64,000 bases of DNA from Dichetophora obliterata. Taxonomy: Eukaryota > Arthropoda > Insecta > Diptera > Sciomyzidae. The stretch lies in assembly GCA_963920525.1 (NCBI GenBank), contig OY986438.1:192351462-192415461 (forward strand). The letters are read 5' to 3'. This document shows positions 1-14,636 of the stretch, one piece after another. The position numbers and the translations under genes were made by a program. The notes beneath the pieces were generated by a model, which worked only from the letters and a program-made list of their open reading frames with translations, did no database searches and was not told the origin of the DNA. Every line of letters begins with the position of its first letter. The first letter of the stretch is position 1.

Positions 1-357
1 GACATCCTTTCATTCGTTGCACATTGAGGAAAGGCATTAATTCTCATTATTTTTTTAAGTTAAAAACCCGCTGGTAAAACATTGTTTGTTTTCATTTCAA
101 AACCAAATCTTAGCATTCATCCTATTGTAATGCAGAACTGTTTGTGAAATCTGAAGCAAGGCTATTTTGTTCCGTTCAAGAGGATTTCGTTTGTGTTAAT
201 TGCTTGTGCAACAGTTTTTAGTTTCCTTGGCAACACTACAAACAGGTGAAGTAATAGTGTGAATTGAACTATTTATTATATTTTATTATATAACGAAATA
301 ATAGCCGCGTTTTTTCCAACATCCAAATCCGATTTCCATTATGGATCTATAATTATC
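1..357. other. AT-rich flank, no gene seen
   Basis: No open frame of note, no recognised repeat and no terminal inverted repeats were found in this stretch before the first satellite. Confidence 0.5.
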
Positions 358-2136
358 AATATCTATATCTATATATCTATATCTATATCTATATCTATAT
401 CTATATCTATATCTATATCTATATCTATATCTATATCTATATCTATATCTATATCTATATCTATATCTATATCTATATCTATATCTATATCTATATCTAT
501 ATCTATATCTATATCTATATCTATATCTATATCTATATCTATATCTATATCTATATCTATATCTATATCTATATCTATATCTATATCTATATCTATATCT
601 ATATCTTTATCTATATCTATATCTATATCTATATCTATATCTATATCTATATATATATCTATATCTATATCTATATCTATATCTATATCTATATCTATAT
701 CTATATCTATATCTATATCTATATCTATATCTATATCTATATCTATATCTATATCTATATCTATATCTATATCTATATCTATATCTATATCTATATCTAT
801 ATCTATATCTATATCTATATCTATATCTATATCTATATCTATATCTATATCTATATCTATATCTATATCTATATCTATATCTATATCTATATCTATATCT
901 ATATCTATATCTATATCTATATCTATATCTATATCTATATCTATATCTATATCTATATCTATATCTATATCTATATCTATATCTATATCTATATCTATAT
1001 CTATATCTATATCTATATCTATATCTATATCTATATCTATATCTATATCTATATCTATATCTATATCTATATCTATATCTATATCTATATCTATATCTAT
1101 ATCTATATCTATATCTATATCTATATCTATATCTATATCTATATCTATATCTATATCTATATCTATATCTATATCTATATCTATATCTATATCTATATCT
1201 ATATCTATATCTATATCTATATCTATATCTATATCTATATCTATATCTATATCTATATCTATATCTATATCTATATCTATATCTATATCTATATCTATAT
1301 CTATATCTATATCTATATCTATATCTATATCTATATCTATATCTATATCTATATCTATATCTATATCTATATCTATATCTATATCTATATCTATATCTAT
1401 ATCTATATCTATATCTATATCTATATCTATATCTATATCTATATCTATATCTATATCTATATCTATATCTATATCTATATCTATATCTATATCTATATCT
1501 ATATCTATATCTATATCTATATCTATATCTATATCTATATCTATATCTATATCTATATCTATATCTATATCTATATCTATATCTATATCTATATCTATAT
1601 CTATATCTATATCTATATCTATATCTATATCTATATCTATATCTATATCTATATCTATATCTATATCTATATCTATATCTATATCTATATCTATATCTAT
1701 ATCTATATCTATATCTATATCTATATCTATATCTATATCTATATCTATATCTATATCTATATCTATATCTATATCTATATCTATATCTATATCTATATCT
1801 ATATCTATATCTATATCTATATCTATATCTATATCTATATCTATATCTATATCTATATCTATATCTATATCTATATCTATATCTATATCTATATCTATAT
1901 CTATATCTATATCTATATCTATATCTATATCTATATCTATATCTATATCTATATCTATATCTATATCTATATCTATATCTATATCTATATCTATATCTAT
2001 ATCTATATCTATATCTATATCTATATCTATATCTATATCTATATCTATATCTATATCTATATCTATATCTATATCTATATCTATATCTATATCTATATCT
2101 ATATCTATATCTATATCTATATCTATATCTATATCG
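358..2136. repeat. (ATATCT)n hexanucleotide satellite, about 1.8 kb
   Basis: About 295 nearly perfect tandem copies of ATATCT. The only interruptions I see are near the left end: an A-to-T change around 607 and a dinucleotide slip around 650. The array is otherwise homogeneous for about 1.5 kb. The apparent 594-residue Ile-Asp reading frame on the minus strand is only the hexamer read in one frame and is not a gene. The edges are AT-rich unique DNA. The near-perfect homogeneity suggests recent slippage or unequal-exchange expansion, so the true length may vary between individuals or be misassembled. Confidence 0.98.
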
Positions 2137-3622
2137 ATTTTCAAAAATACCACGAAAAATATCTAAAATAAATATATTATTATTATTATTACTTTTAATT
2201 TTTTGATTTATTAATTTAGTTGAATTTAAATTCTATTTTAATGCCTTCCGGAAGTATTTTCTGAGAATGCCTCTGGAGAGCTCTTCCCGATGAGGCTAAG
2301 AAGAAGGAAAATTGTATCTATAAAATGTATTCTAGAAGCAGTGTCCCTCAGAATGCATGTCACATTTGTATCAAAAATTTTGCTGGGATACAGCGCGCAG
2401 TTATGAGGCGCTCTCAACTATGTGTCGTTACTTCGTTAATATTTTGAATTTTGATCTGATATTTTTTCTGATAAAATTCTTTTTAAACTCGAGCACCAGA
2501 CTACATTTTAAAAACTACGTCATGATTTACAGACAGTTCGACGTACAGACAGGCGGAAATCGCTAACTCGGCTCAGAAGTTGATGCTAGTGAATAAAGCA
2601 TACATTTTTTATACCTATCACGCCGCCCTATGAGCGTATGCTATAAAATTATTTAAACAAAACTTGTACAATCTGTTTACACAAAAATGTGTAATTTTTG
2701 TCCAAATAAAGTACTTTTTAATTTAAATTGTTGATTGATTCAAAAGTTTTCCATAAATTTTCATAAAAAATTAATTTTTTTATTTAAAGATTATTAATCC
2801 TTAAAGATTATTAATCCTTATCCTTAAGGATTATTAATCAATGTGCTAGTCTAGACATTCCATTTCTCCATTTACATTTCAGATTTTTAATGGGGCAGTT
2901 CACTTTCTTATTTGCACTTGATTGCAAAATTATGCAATTGCAAATACTTCCTATAAATTGTGAACAGCTGCTTTTTGGTTACTCTGCAACATTTTTTGCA
3001 AAAATAAAAACAGCTGATTTGTAAAGTAAATAAAAAACAAAAGTCCACTTTCTTCGTCCACTTTGAATTGAACTTCTTCCTTTGAGTTTTTTTTTTATTT
3101 TAAGGCACTCCATCGTAAGGAAACAAAATTGATTTCTTCGCAAATTTTTGACACTTTTTGTCTTCAGCTGCAATCCAGTGTTGCGTATGCGTAGTATTTA
3201 CATATAAGCTACACGTTTTCAATTGTGCATTTTTGCAAGAACATAGCAAGTGCAAATCTGTGTATTTTGTTAGTGTTGTGCAAATATAAGCAATAGTATT
3301 TTGCAAATACGCTCATGCAAGATCATGAGTTATAACATAATTTTTCATATTTAATTTGAAATTTTGAACGATATTGTATAACTATATCAAACGATATGTA
3401 ATTAAGTATTGATATAAAAGCAAAAATTGATTTAAAAATAATTTTAAAAAATCTTATATATAAAATTTAAAAATTGCGTTAGTCTTGTAGTTAGAGGTTA
3501 ATAACAAATCAGAAATTTATAGAAGCTACCGAAACACATTTTGGTTGTGGGCTAGTGCAATTTAAAGTGATCTCTTTCGTTTTTACTGTAGTTCAGAACT
3601 AGGAATTCACTTTTTTAAGTAT
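2137..3622. other. AT-rich non-coding stretch
   Basis: No gene is supported. A short repeat built from TTATTAATCCTTA units lies at about 2786-2840. Open frames of 60-70 codons here have no recognisable motif and lie in AT-rich sequence. Confidence 0.45.
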
Positions 3623-4160
3623 TTAACCCATTAACAGCGGTTGGTTATTTTTACCCATGAAAATGCTTCTGCAGAATTGATCATATCTCAGGATTGATAA
3701 CAGCTAAGTGTTTAATAATTTGTTTGTTGCTTTAAGAAAACATAGAGCTATAAATTGTTTGTGGAATGTATCAAGAAATTTTTACGTTAACTACTACATT
3801 TTCAAAGTCAAAAGTGATTAACATTAAAAATCAGAAAAATTTGAGTTATTATCATTTGCAAAAAATTTTATATTTTTAAAAAAATGTATAAGCTCTCTTA
3901 GCCAATTCACCAACTATACCTGCTATTGATAGAAATTTCCTGATATAAAATTGTGATGTCATTGTGGAAGGAATTTGTGCCAATTTATAACACATTAACG
4001 ACGGTTGGATATTTTTATACCCAACTTACATATATCTCGATTATGGTAAAGGATACAAAGTTGAAATTTGATGTGGTTGTTTCTGTGATCAATATAAGAA
4101 AGCAAATGAAATTTTAAAAAAATCTTACGCGGCGTTTGGGAGCCGCGGTTAATGGGTTAA
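3623..4160. mobile_element. piggyBac-type MITE with TTAA target duplication
   Basis: The element is bounded by TTAA at 3623-3626 and 4157-4160. Its terminal inverted repeats read CCCATTAACAGCGG (left) and CCCATTAACCGCGG (right, reverse complement). TTAA duplication with ends beginning CCC is typical of piggyBac elements and their MITEs. The left-end sequence (ACCCATTAAC-GCGGTTGG followed by TATTTTTACCC) is repeated in direct orientation at about 3990-4023, so the element has an internal copy of its own left end. There is no coding capacity. It likely relied on a piggyBac transposase in trans (inference). Confidence 0.8.
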
Positions 4161-5244
4161 GTTCCCTTCTACTCCCAACTTTACTTACTGTGTAAGGTAG
4201 ATATCATCAGTGTTTCAGCGGGCCAAACAAAGGTATTAGAGAAATGTTAACGTGCTTCGAAGGCTTAACAGCTACTTTATATATAAGAAAAAGTAGATGT
4301 TGCTATGCTTCTTCTTACCAGTGGGAAGCTACAAGTGCAACTATGCCAAACTGAGTGCCTCTTGTGAGCGCGATGCTAGCTGCTTCCGTTTGTCTGGTTG
4401 TCCTTCGCTCTCCACATATCTGTCTGTTCATTATTTGACTTAATATCGCGTCATCTTGCTGTCCGCATATTAAATGTCAAACATCAGACAAAGCCATAAA
4501 TAAACACAAAAAATAAAGCAGTCAAGGCTGCATGGACGTCGAAGAAGTGCGGAGTAGAAGAGAACAAAAACGAGAAAAATATAGCAGCTACGAAGAGAAA
4601 TGATCCTCCAAACGTGCGATGATAAATGAGATTTTAACCGATGCGAAATGAGTTCCTCAGGGGAGCAATCACAACAACAAGTGGGCAACGCATACAACCA
4701 TCTAGCTGACGACTGGCTGCAACCAACACTGTCTGTCTGCCTGTCTGCCTGTCTCTTCAGGCTGTCGTCTACTTCTGTCGGATGTCTGCTGCTGTCTGTG
4801 CTGATGTTACGCAGCTACGCAGGCACAGTGTGAGAGCCAAAAATAGCTCAACCGTGTCTGATCATCACTGCATAAACTAACTGCCCCAATGTCGTGGTCA
4901 TCAGCAATTCACTGCCACCATCAACCACATCATCTTTTATCCGCATCAACGTAGCCAAATGCAATAAGATTTATATTAAATTGATTCCGGCGATTGGGGG
5001 GCACAAGTTCGATCTATGGCCCAGAAAAGTGACGTTAACGATCGCCAGGTAAGATGAACAATATTGCTGTTGCTACAGCATGCGTGCAACAATATTGCAT
5101 GTGCTGTCTATGCCAAAGCTAGAGTCAGGGCAGACAAATGCGAACGCTATCCTGGCGTGGTTGTATTAATAATAAAAGCTTAACACATTTAAGCGATTTA
5201 TGCGCACTTTAATAATTGTTAATTTTACTTTGATGACTGATACA
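4161..5244. other. unique, less AT-rich island, no gene recognised
   Basis: This stretch is richer in G+C than its surroundings and contains a CTGTCTG(C)-type run at about 4729-4800. Open frames of 75 and 61 codons overlap it on opposite strands, but neither has a recognisable motif. It resembles unique intronic or intergenic fly DNA (inference). Confidence 0.35.
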
Positions 5245-5538
5245 CCATTGACTAAGGTTAATGCAACAATGTTGCCAGCAACAGCAGTTTTGAGGCTGTT
5301 TTTAAAGAATTCTTATATAGTGTTTTCCTAAATTTCTAACAAATTCAATTAAAAATATTGTCATAAAACTAATGGAGGGAAAGTCAGTTAAGGTAGCCAT
5401 TGACTAAGGTTGCAGCAACAATGTTTCCAACAACAGCAGTTTTGATGCAGTTTTTAAGGAATTCTTATATATTTTCCAGAATTTCTAACATATTAAAAAA
5501 ATTGTCATAATGCTAATCGAGAAGAAATCAGTTAAGTA
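5245..5538. repeat. two-copy tandem duplication of about 150 bp
   Basis: Unit 1 (5245-5396) and unit 2 (5397-about 5538) both begin CCATTGACTAAGGTT. They share the order CAACAATGTT, AACAGCAGTTTTGA, GAATTCTTATAT, TTTCTAACA and TTGTCATAA, with small indels and substitutions. The divergence indicates an old local duplication. Nothing coding was seen. Confidence 0.85.
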
Positions 5539-7264
5539 AAACCTTATTTAAGTACGGACATAAACCTGATCCTTCTCAAAATCTAATCAGACAATTATCA
5601 GGATTAATATGAAAAGTGCCGCTTCAATCAGTCCGTTTAAAATAAATACTTTACTAAATGAAGGATTTTCTGATATTATTCAGACTATATCGGTCTTTCT
5701 TTATAATACTGTCTATCTTTTACTTTTACAATTCAGATACTTAATAGCTATATTCTATAATATTAATAAAAATAATAGTATATTTCTTTTAATTATTACT
5801 TAAAATAACTTATGCTCAAAATGAAAAATAACTCATAATTATGGTTTAATTTTTGTAACATATAATATTTAATTCTAAATTATATTTCTTTGTATATTAT
5901 AAGAACTTGTACTTACTATAAATTTTATTATGCTATTTTAATAAAATAAATAATAATAATATATTCTTCCTTAAATTTCCACTCGGGTAGATTTGTAAAA
6001 AAGCGAAAGAATACAATTTTTGTTTAAAAAATTCATAAGGTTCGTTAGTCTTTGACCCTTTCTTAAGTCTAGATTACGAATGCGTTTTTTGGAAATAAAA
6101 TTGGAACAGAATTTGTTTTTAATGTAGCACCTAACAACAAACATCGGGCACATTGTAGCATATGTATATATATATTTTCTATAAATAAAAAAAATTACAG
6201 AGCTAACTAATAGCCTATATATTTTACGCAAAGCCTTTGTGCTTTTATAACAACAACAAAAAAACATCATAAAAAATAATTCGGTTTCATTACACAATCT
6301 CTTTTATTTACTTATCTTCCATCTATTATCTATTATTTACGCTTTTTTAAACTCATCGTTGTCTGTGTTCCGTCTAACTCATCACTTGCTTGCTCTCTTG
6401 AAATTAATCATTCATTCAAAAACGTGTATGGTATTGACTTATGTTATATTGTTAGACATTTATTTTTGTGTTAAGTTTTTTCCCTCCATTTTTTAATTAT
6501 CAATGCCAGACAGTTGGCAAACATAAACCGTTAATTATGTATGTCATTGTGTTCACGTATGTATTTTTAGATAAAAAATTCATTGCTACATCATTGTAAA
6601 TTAACACGATATCGAGCGTTTTCACTCAAGTTATCGAGTAACAATCCTCAGTCGCTGGAAAAAAACATTCGAGTACTATCAGTAATAGGTCCAGCAGTCA
6701 ATCATATCAGCGCAGACAGCCTAATTTTCAGTCTTATATGAGTTGTATTGGCTGCTTAAACATATCTACTTAGCTCAAAGAAAACTTGAAGTTTTATCGA
6801 GAATTAAGTAAAAATGATGATAGCAAGGGATTATTTATAGATATTTCATGCTTCATTTAAAAATGTTACCAAGCCACAATATTCTTTAAAATGAGCAATA
6901 AATGAAAAGCATATAATGGCAACTCAAAAAAAAATTAAGTCTATTCGAAATCAAGTTGTACAGAAAAACAAGTTAAAATCAATATTTAGAACTAATCATA
7001 ATCGAGATCAATGTAGTAAAGTCCATTGTAATAAGAAACTAAAATCGAGATGAATGTCTTGATCTCAAGATTTATATTTAAAAGCAAGCTAATGACTAAG
7101 ATCAAGTTACATCAAGATGATCAATATGGAGTTCTAAAGAAAAATCATTTTCGTCAAGCCTTAAAATTTATCAGAGTCATATAGTTACAGTTAACTGTGT
7201 GATTGATTTCTTCCAAAGTGGTTTTTGTTGCTGTTGCCTTCTTTTCATAAATAACTAAACCTTA
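5539..7264. other. AT-rich non-coding stretch
   Basis: A 64-codon frame at 5609-5803 and a 108-codon frame on the minus strand at 5971-6297 show no family motif and consist largely of AT-driven Ile, Phe, Lys and Asn. I do not call them genes. No repeat boundaries were recognised. Confidence 0.4.
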
Positions 7265-10200
7265 AGCTCCAAATTTTAAACTTATATAAAAAAATAAAAC
7301 AAAATAATATAAAATAAAATACAATACAATAAAAAACAATACAATACAAATCAATACAATACAATACAATACAATATAATATAATACAATACAATACAAT
7401 ACAATACAATACAATACAATACAATACAATACAATACAATACAATACAATACAACACAATACAATACAATACAATACAATACAATACAATACAATACAAT
7501 GCAATACAATACAATACAATACAATACAATGCAATACAATACAATACAATACAATACAATACAATACAATACAATACAATACAATACAATACAATACAAT
7601 ACAATACAATACAATACAATACAATACAATACAATACAATACAATACAATACAATACAATACAATACAATACAATACAATACAATACAATACAATACAAT
7701 ACAATACAATACAATACAATACAATACAATACAATACAATACAATACAATACAATACAATACAATACAATACAATACAATACAATACAATACAATACAAT
7801 ACAATACAATACAATACAATACAATACAATACAATACAATACAATACAATACAATACAATACAATACAATACAATACAATACAATACAATACAATACAAT
7901 ACAATACAATACAATACAATACAATACAATACAATACAATACAATACAATACAATACAATACAATACAATACAATACAATACAATACAATACAATACAAT
8001 ACAATACAATACAATACAATACAATACAATACAATACAATACAATACAATACAATACAATACAATACAATACAATACAATACAATACAATACAATACAAT
8101 ACAATACAATACAATACAATACAATACAATACAATACAATACAATACAATACAATACAATACAATACAATACAATACAATACAATACAATACAATACAAT
8201 ACAATACAATACAATACAATACAATACAATACAATACAATACAATACAATACAATACAATACAATACAATACAATACAATACAATACAATACAATACAAT
8301 ACAATACAATACAATACAATACAATACAATACAATACAATACAATACAATACAATACAATACAATACAATACAATACAATACAATACAATACAATACAAT
8401 ACAATACAATACAATACAATACAATACAATACAATACAATACAATACAATACAATACAATACAATACAATACAATACAATACAATACAATACAATACAAT
8501 ACAATACAATACAATACAATGCAATACAATACAATACAATACAATACAATACAATACAATACAATACAATACAATACAATACAATACAATACAATACAAT
8601 ACAATACAATACAATACAATACAATACAATACAATACAATGCAATACAATACAATACAATACAATACAATACAATACAATACAATATAATACAATACAAT
8701 ACAATATAATACAATACAATACAATACAATAAAAAACAATACAATACAAATCAATACAATACAATACAATACAATACAAAACAATACAATACAATACAAC
8801 ACAATACAATACAACACAATACAATACAATACAATACAATACAATACAATACAATACAATACAATACAATACAATACAATACAATACAATACAATACAAT
8901 ACAATACAATACAATACAATACAATACAATACAATACAATACAATACAATACAATACAATAAAAAACAATACAATACAATACAATACAATACAATACAAT
9001 ACAATACAATACAATACAATACAATACAATACAATACAATACAATACAATACAATACAATACAATACAATACAATACAATACAATACAATACAATACAAT
9101 ACAATACAATACAATACAATACAATACAATACAATACAATACAATACAATACAATACAATACAATACAATACAATATAATACAATACAATACAATACAAT
9201 ACAATACAATACAATACAATACAATACAATACAATACAATACAATACAATACAATACAATACAATACAATACAATACAATACAATACAATACGATACAAT
9301 ACAATACAATACAATACAATACAATACAATACAATACAATACAATACAATACAATACAATACAATACAATACAATACAATACAATACAATACAATACAAT
9401 ACAATACAATACAATACAATACAATACAATACAATACAATACAATACAATACAATACAATACAATACAATACAATACAATACAATACAATACAATACTAT
9501 ACAATACAATACAATACAATACAATACAATACAATACAATACAATACAATACAATACAATACAATACAATACAATACAATACAATACAATACAATACAAT
9601 ACAATACAATAAAAAACAATACAATACAAATCAATACAATACAAATCAATACAATACAATACAATACAATACAATACAATACAATACAATACAATACAAT
9701 ACAATACAATACAATACAATACAATACAATACAATACAATACAATACAATACAATACAATACAATACAATACAATACAATACAATACAATACAATACAAT
9801 ACAATACAATACAATACAATACAATACAATACAATACAATACAATACAATACAATACAATACAATACAATACAATACAATACAATACAATACAATACAAT
9901 ACAATACAATACAATACAATACAATACAATACAATACAATACAATACAATACAATACAATACAATACAATACAATACAATACAATACAATACAATACAAT
10001 ACAATACAATACAATACAATACAATACAATACAATACAATACAATACAATACAATACAATACAATACAATACAATACAATACAATACAATACAATACAAT
10101 ACAATACAATACAATACAATACAATACAATACAATACAATACAATACAATACAATACAATACAATACAAAACAATACAATACAATACAATACAATACAAT

Positions 10201-10735
10201 ACAATACAATACAATACAATACAATACAAAACAATACAATACAATAAAAAACAATACAATACAATACAATACAATACAATACAATACAATACAATACAAT
10301 ACAATACAATACAATACAATACAATACAATACAATACAATACAATACAATACAATACAATACAATACAATACAATACAATACAATACAATACAATACAAT
10401 ACAATACAATACAATACAATACAATACAATACAATACAATACAATACAATACAATACAATACAATACAATACAATACAATACAATACAATACAATACAAT
10501 ACAATACAATACAATACAATACAATACAAAACAATACAATATAATACAATACAATACAATTCAATACAATACAATACAATACAATACAATACAATACAAT
10601 ACAATACAATACAATACAATACAATACAATACAATACAATACAATACAATACAATACAATACAATACAATACAATACAATACAATACAATACAATACAAT
10701 ACAATACAATACAATACAATACAATACAATACAAT
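7265..10735. repeat. (ACAAT)n pentanucleotide satellite, about 3.4 kb
   Basis: Close to 690 tandem pentamers, ACAAT on the plus strand and ATTGT on the minus strand. The left edge (7280-7330) is a transition zone of AAAAT and ACAAT variants. Variant monomers (AAAAA, AATCA, ACAAC, GCAAT, ATAAT) recur in blocks. The marker made of an AAAAA unit followed two units later by an AAATC unit occurs at about 7331, 8731 and 9611, showing longer-range duplication inside the array. The several very long Leu-Tyr-Cys-Ile-Val frames on the minus strand, and the Gln-Tyr-Asn-Thr-Ile frame on the plus strand, are artefacts of a stop-free pentamer. Confidence 0.98.
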
Positions 10736-11250
10736 AAAATAAAATAAAATAAAATAAAATAAAATAAAATAAAATAAAATAAAAGAAAATAAAATAAAAT
10801 AAAATAAAATAAAATAAAATAAAATAAAATAAAATAAAATAAAATAAAATAAAATAAAATAAAATAAAATAAAATAAAATAAAATAAAATAAAATAAAAT
10901 AAAATAAAATAAAATAAAATAAAATAAAATAAAATAAAATAAAATAAAATAAAATAAAATAAAATAAAATAAAATAAAATAAAATAAAATAAAATAAAAT
11001 AAAATAAAATAAAATAAAATAAAATAAAATAAAATAAAATAAAATAAAATAAAATAAAATAAAATAAAATAAAATAAAATAAAATAAAATAAAATAAAAT
11101 AAAATAAAATAAAATAAAATAAAATAAAATAAAATAAAATAAAATAAAATAAAATAAAATAAAATAAAATAAAATAAAATAAAATAAAATAAAATAAAAT
11201 AAAATAAAATAAAATAAAATAAAATAAAATAAAATAAAATAAAATAAAAT
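10736..11250. repeat. (AAAAT)n pentanucleotide satellite, about 0.5 kb
   Basis: About 103 tandem copies of AAAAT directly abut the ACAAT array in the same register. Only one variant is seen (G at about 10785). The junction between the two monomer types is abrupt, around 10735. A single C-to-A change converts one monomer to the other, so the block probably arose by expansion of a mutated unit from the neighbouring array. Confidence 0.97.
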
Positions 11251-14200
11251 TAAATTAATAAAATCATATTAAAGCCAAAGTCACCATCGAGTAAAATTAT
11301 GCCAAGAAGGGTCGTGTTAGCCAAATGCGACCTAATCAAATCATTCAAAGTTAAATAATCAATAGTCGCTTAAATCGACTTAAGGCAATGCTAGTGCTTA
11401 CTGACATAGAATTTATATAAGGCTTTATTAGACTTACAAGAGACTATCCTAAACCTAAAGTTAAAAACTATCTTTGCAGTGCAAATCTAAAGTTTGTTGA
11501 ATTTCGAGGTTTTATTTTTATTTTTTGCTCTTAAGGTACTATTACAGTGTGTAGCTATAAAAAAATTTTTTAATTTTTTTTGACCTAGTATTATTAATTT
11601 TAATGATTCAAATTTTTTACGCATTGAAGAATTATTCATGAGGAAATAAAAAAAATTGGTTTTTTCTTTATAGTTGTTGTTAATTTTCTACAAGGCGTTG
11701 AAGTAAGCGTGTTTAAAAAATTTTTGCAATTGGCTTCTCGTCTCCAGCATTTACAAAGCGTCTGAAAGTAAAAAAATCAAAGTGCATTCTTGAGTTAAGG
11801 GTTGTTGTTGAGCACTCAACCTACGCATATAAAAAATAAAACAAAAAAATAAAAAAATTACATGCTTTGAAAAAAAAATGTTCAAAAACCCCCTTTTTGC
11901 CGAAACTTTCAGCCAAACAAAAAAAAAATGCAAAAATTTTTTGGATTTTTAATTCTAGTGCTTAACAGAGACTATAAGGATCACATTGAATCAAGATTCA
12001 TCGAAATCGATCAAGTAGAACTCCAGATATCTTATAAGCCGATTCGAAAAACCTTGTTGCGAGAAAAACGCGATTAAAGGTTTAAAGGTTCTTGAATATA
12101 ACGCAACATACGAATATAATATATGTTATAGCTTTTTTCTATTTGATATTGTTTTCTAAAATTTTGTGTACGCATTCTTAAGACCTTACAGAACCATATT
12201 CTAACGAAAAAAAAAATTGATTGATGAATTGACCTTAAATCAATCTTCACAACCCTGTAGTTTTAGCTTCAAAATTAAAAAAGTTTTTATTGAAAGTATC
12301 TCGCGTCGTTTCATCACCGAGGTCGTGAAGTGCAACTAGCCACCGGTCATTATGTATGTGGTTCATTCGCTGATGCGAATGTTTTCAATAGAATCAAAAG
12401 ATTCGTAGTTTGTGATGGCGTTATAAATCTACGATTTGGCCAAATAATTTCCTCTTAAGTGAGGATTCTTCTTGAGCTAGGGAAGCCTAGCTTTCGGAGT
12501 AACTTTAAATAAAATAAAAAAGAATCTAAGATTTAAGGATAAAAAAAAGTGAAATTTGAACTGCAATGACTCAATGACTTCGGTTCTCGAATTTTGGCAG
12601 TTTGCAATTTGGAAATTATTTTTTGTATATTTTTTTTAAATATGAATTGTGCTTGTAGCAAAAAACAGTCATAGTCTTTAAAATAATCTCACAATATTTT
12701 TTTGTCTATTTTAAAAGTTCTTCAATAAAGGTTTCTTCTACATTTCATTCGAAGCAAAAATTAGATTTTTTTCGAAAAACATAGATTCACAACTCCATTT
12801 GAAGTAAAAATGACAAGAACTAGAAGCAATTTTGACAATCCAAATGAACACACAAATTCAGTGACCTAAATAACCTGAGAAAAAACTTTAAACTATGCTT
12901 AAAACTATGCATACTTGTGTTATCATTTTGTATTGAACAACATTCTATGCACTAGATTTGTTCAACTTGTTCAGGACCAATTTAGGCAGACAAACAAAAC
13001 AAATCCCTACTAAAATCTAATTAAACCCCAATAAGAGTGAACTTATTGTTACAAATAAAATTCTATGAATATCTTGGATACCAATTACTTTGGGCACAAT
13101 TCGTGCACCACACTCCATTGGCTAACAATACAATGCGACAAGGACACTCGCATAAAAGATATAACAATCGCAACATACACTTGTAACACTACAACAACTT
13201 AGACTCATGAATTTTTTACGTCGTCCTTCGCAGAATAAAAACGAATTTATTTATAAAACACTGTGACTCACAGACAATAAAAGCCTGCATCTATATATGT
13301 GTGTATATCCGAAAACAGGAACAGACAGTAGCTTTCCAGACAGACATGGTAGGAGTTCCTTATTGCCGACATCATAGCGTTGAGCAAAGGATGTGTAGCT
13401 TAAGCCAGCCACTTGGTGGTAAAACCGACAAACGCACGAGAGGCACAGAAAAACGCAACATGGCATTATTAAATGGCGCGTAGACTGTGTGTGTGTTTTC
13501 GTAAATTGCTGGTGTGCGTAGAGCTAAAAGGTGTGTTCAAGGACATTGAAGGAAATGTTGGCACGTGTGTTGATTTTAAAACACTTTACAGGGTTACAAG
13601 TCTAAGGTTACAATAAAGGTAGTAGAATGATTTAAAAAAAATTTTACACAAATAAATTTTAAGCATTAATGGAATAATTTTTGATTTTTTAAAGAATTTA
13701 TGAAAAATACGATACAAAAATGAAAAAAAAAACTAGTTTTACAAGGTTTAAAAACCCCTTAAAAGGAGTAGGATATGGTACTTTAATGTTGCTATGAGAA
13801 CCCTGAAATGTGTGCGTTGGTTGTGAAAACCCATTAAAAGCAAACGCATGAGAAATGACAACAAAAAAGGAAAACAACCGTAAACGAGGACTAAACAACT
13901 AAGTGAGTGGCGGCGGAAGTAGTGTTAAAAGACCCGATGCAGACATTAAGTAGAGCATTTGATACGCTCATCTGTCCGGAAAGGGAGAGAGAGATGTGAT
14001 AAAAATGTTGGATTAATTATGTCTACTTTGGAAATTGTTGTCAAACTTATTACACTGTAAAACAAAATGTTCTTGCATATTTTTAATGTTTACCTCGTTG
14101 GGGGTAGAGGTGGAGTAGATGTTGGTGGTTTTAGCTTTAGGCACTGTAAAATGTTGAACGTAATGAGTGAGGGTATAATATAACTTTATCGAGCATGGAG

Positions 14201-14350
14201 AAAACACAAAATATGTATATGTACAGAATTATAAATGAGGTCCATTAGACGTAAAGCTGATGATGAAGGAGAATGTAAAATTTTAACAAAAATCACCAAA
14301 AGCAAGAAGAAGGGATTAAATAAGCGGTAACATAACAAATGCATAAAATA
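11251..14350. other. unique AT-rich stretch, no gene recognised
   Basis: Only short frames without motifs are present (60-71 codons at 11751, 13251, 13301, 13698 and 14013). The 13250-13550 portion is richer in G+C and looks unique. No terminal repeats or target duplications were found. Confidence 0.35.
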
Positions 14351-14636
14351 TTAACCCTAAACTGGTACACCTGGTCTGTGGAACCATAAAAAAAGACAAT
14401 AGAGTATACTTATCTTATTATTCAGTTAAAAATTCAATTCAATTCAATTCAATTATTCAAAATAGTTCACAAAATTCTTTCTAATTAGGAAAAACAAACA
14501 TGATTTAAGACGATCCTAAAAAAACATCATGCATTTTTAACTAAATTTGTGTTTTTGAGCATTTTAAGTTGGTGTGGTCCCTAGGACCAGATGTACTGTT
14601 AGTTTGATTTTTTAAGGTGTACCAGTTAAGGGTTAA
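14351..14636. mobile_element. piggyBac-type MITE, 286 bp, TTAA duplication
   Basis: TTAA flanks lie at 14351-14354 and 14633-14636. Terminal inverted repeats are CCCTAAACTGGTACACC on the left and CCCTTAACTGGTACACC as the reverse complement of the right end, 16 of 17 identical. An (AATTC)n microsatellite of about five units sits inside at about 14431-14455. The CCC start and TTAA duplication fit piggyBac. The termini differ from those of the 3623-4160 element, so this is a second family. Confidence 0.85.

Noticed and set aside
369..2153. 594-residue Ile-Asp reading frame
   Set aside because: It is the ATATCT hexamer read in one frame; repeat artefact, no start or composition expected of a gene.
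7245..10729. Several very long frames of Leu-Tyr-Cys-Ile-Val or Gln-Tyr-Asn-Thr-Ile units
   Set aside because: A stop-free pentamer is open in all its frames; they reflect the ACAAT satellite.
358..11250. CRISPR-like array
   Set aside because: These are contiguous simple satellites without spacers; the context is eukaryotic.
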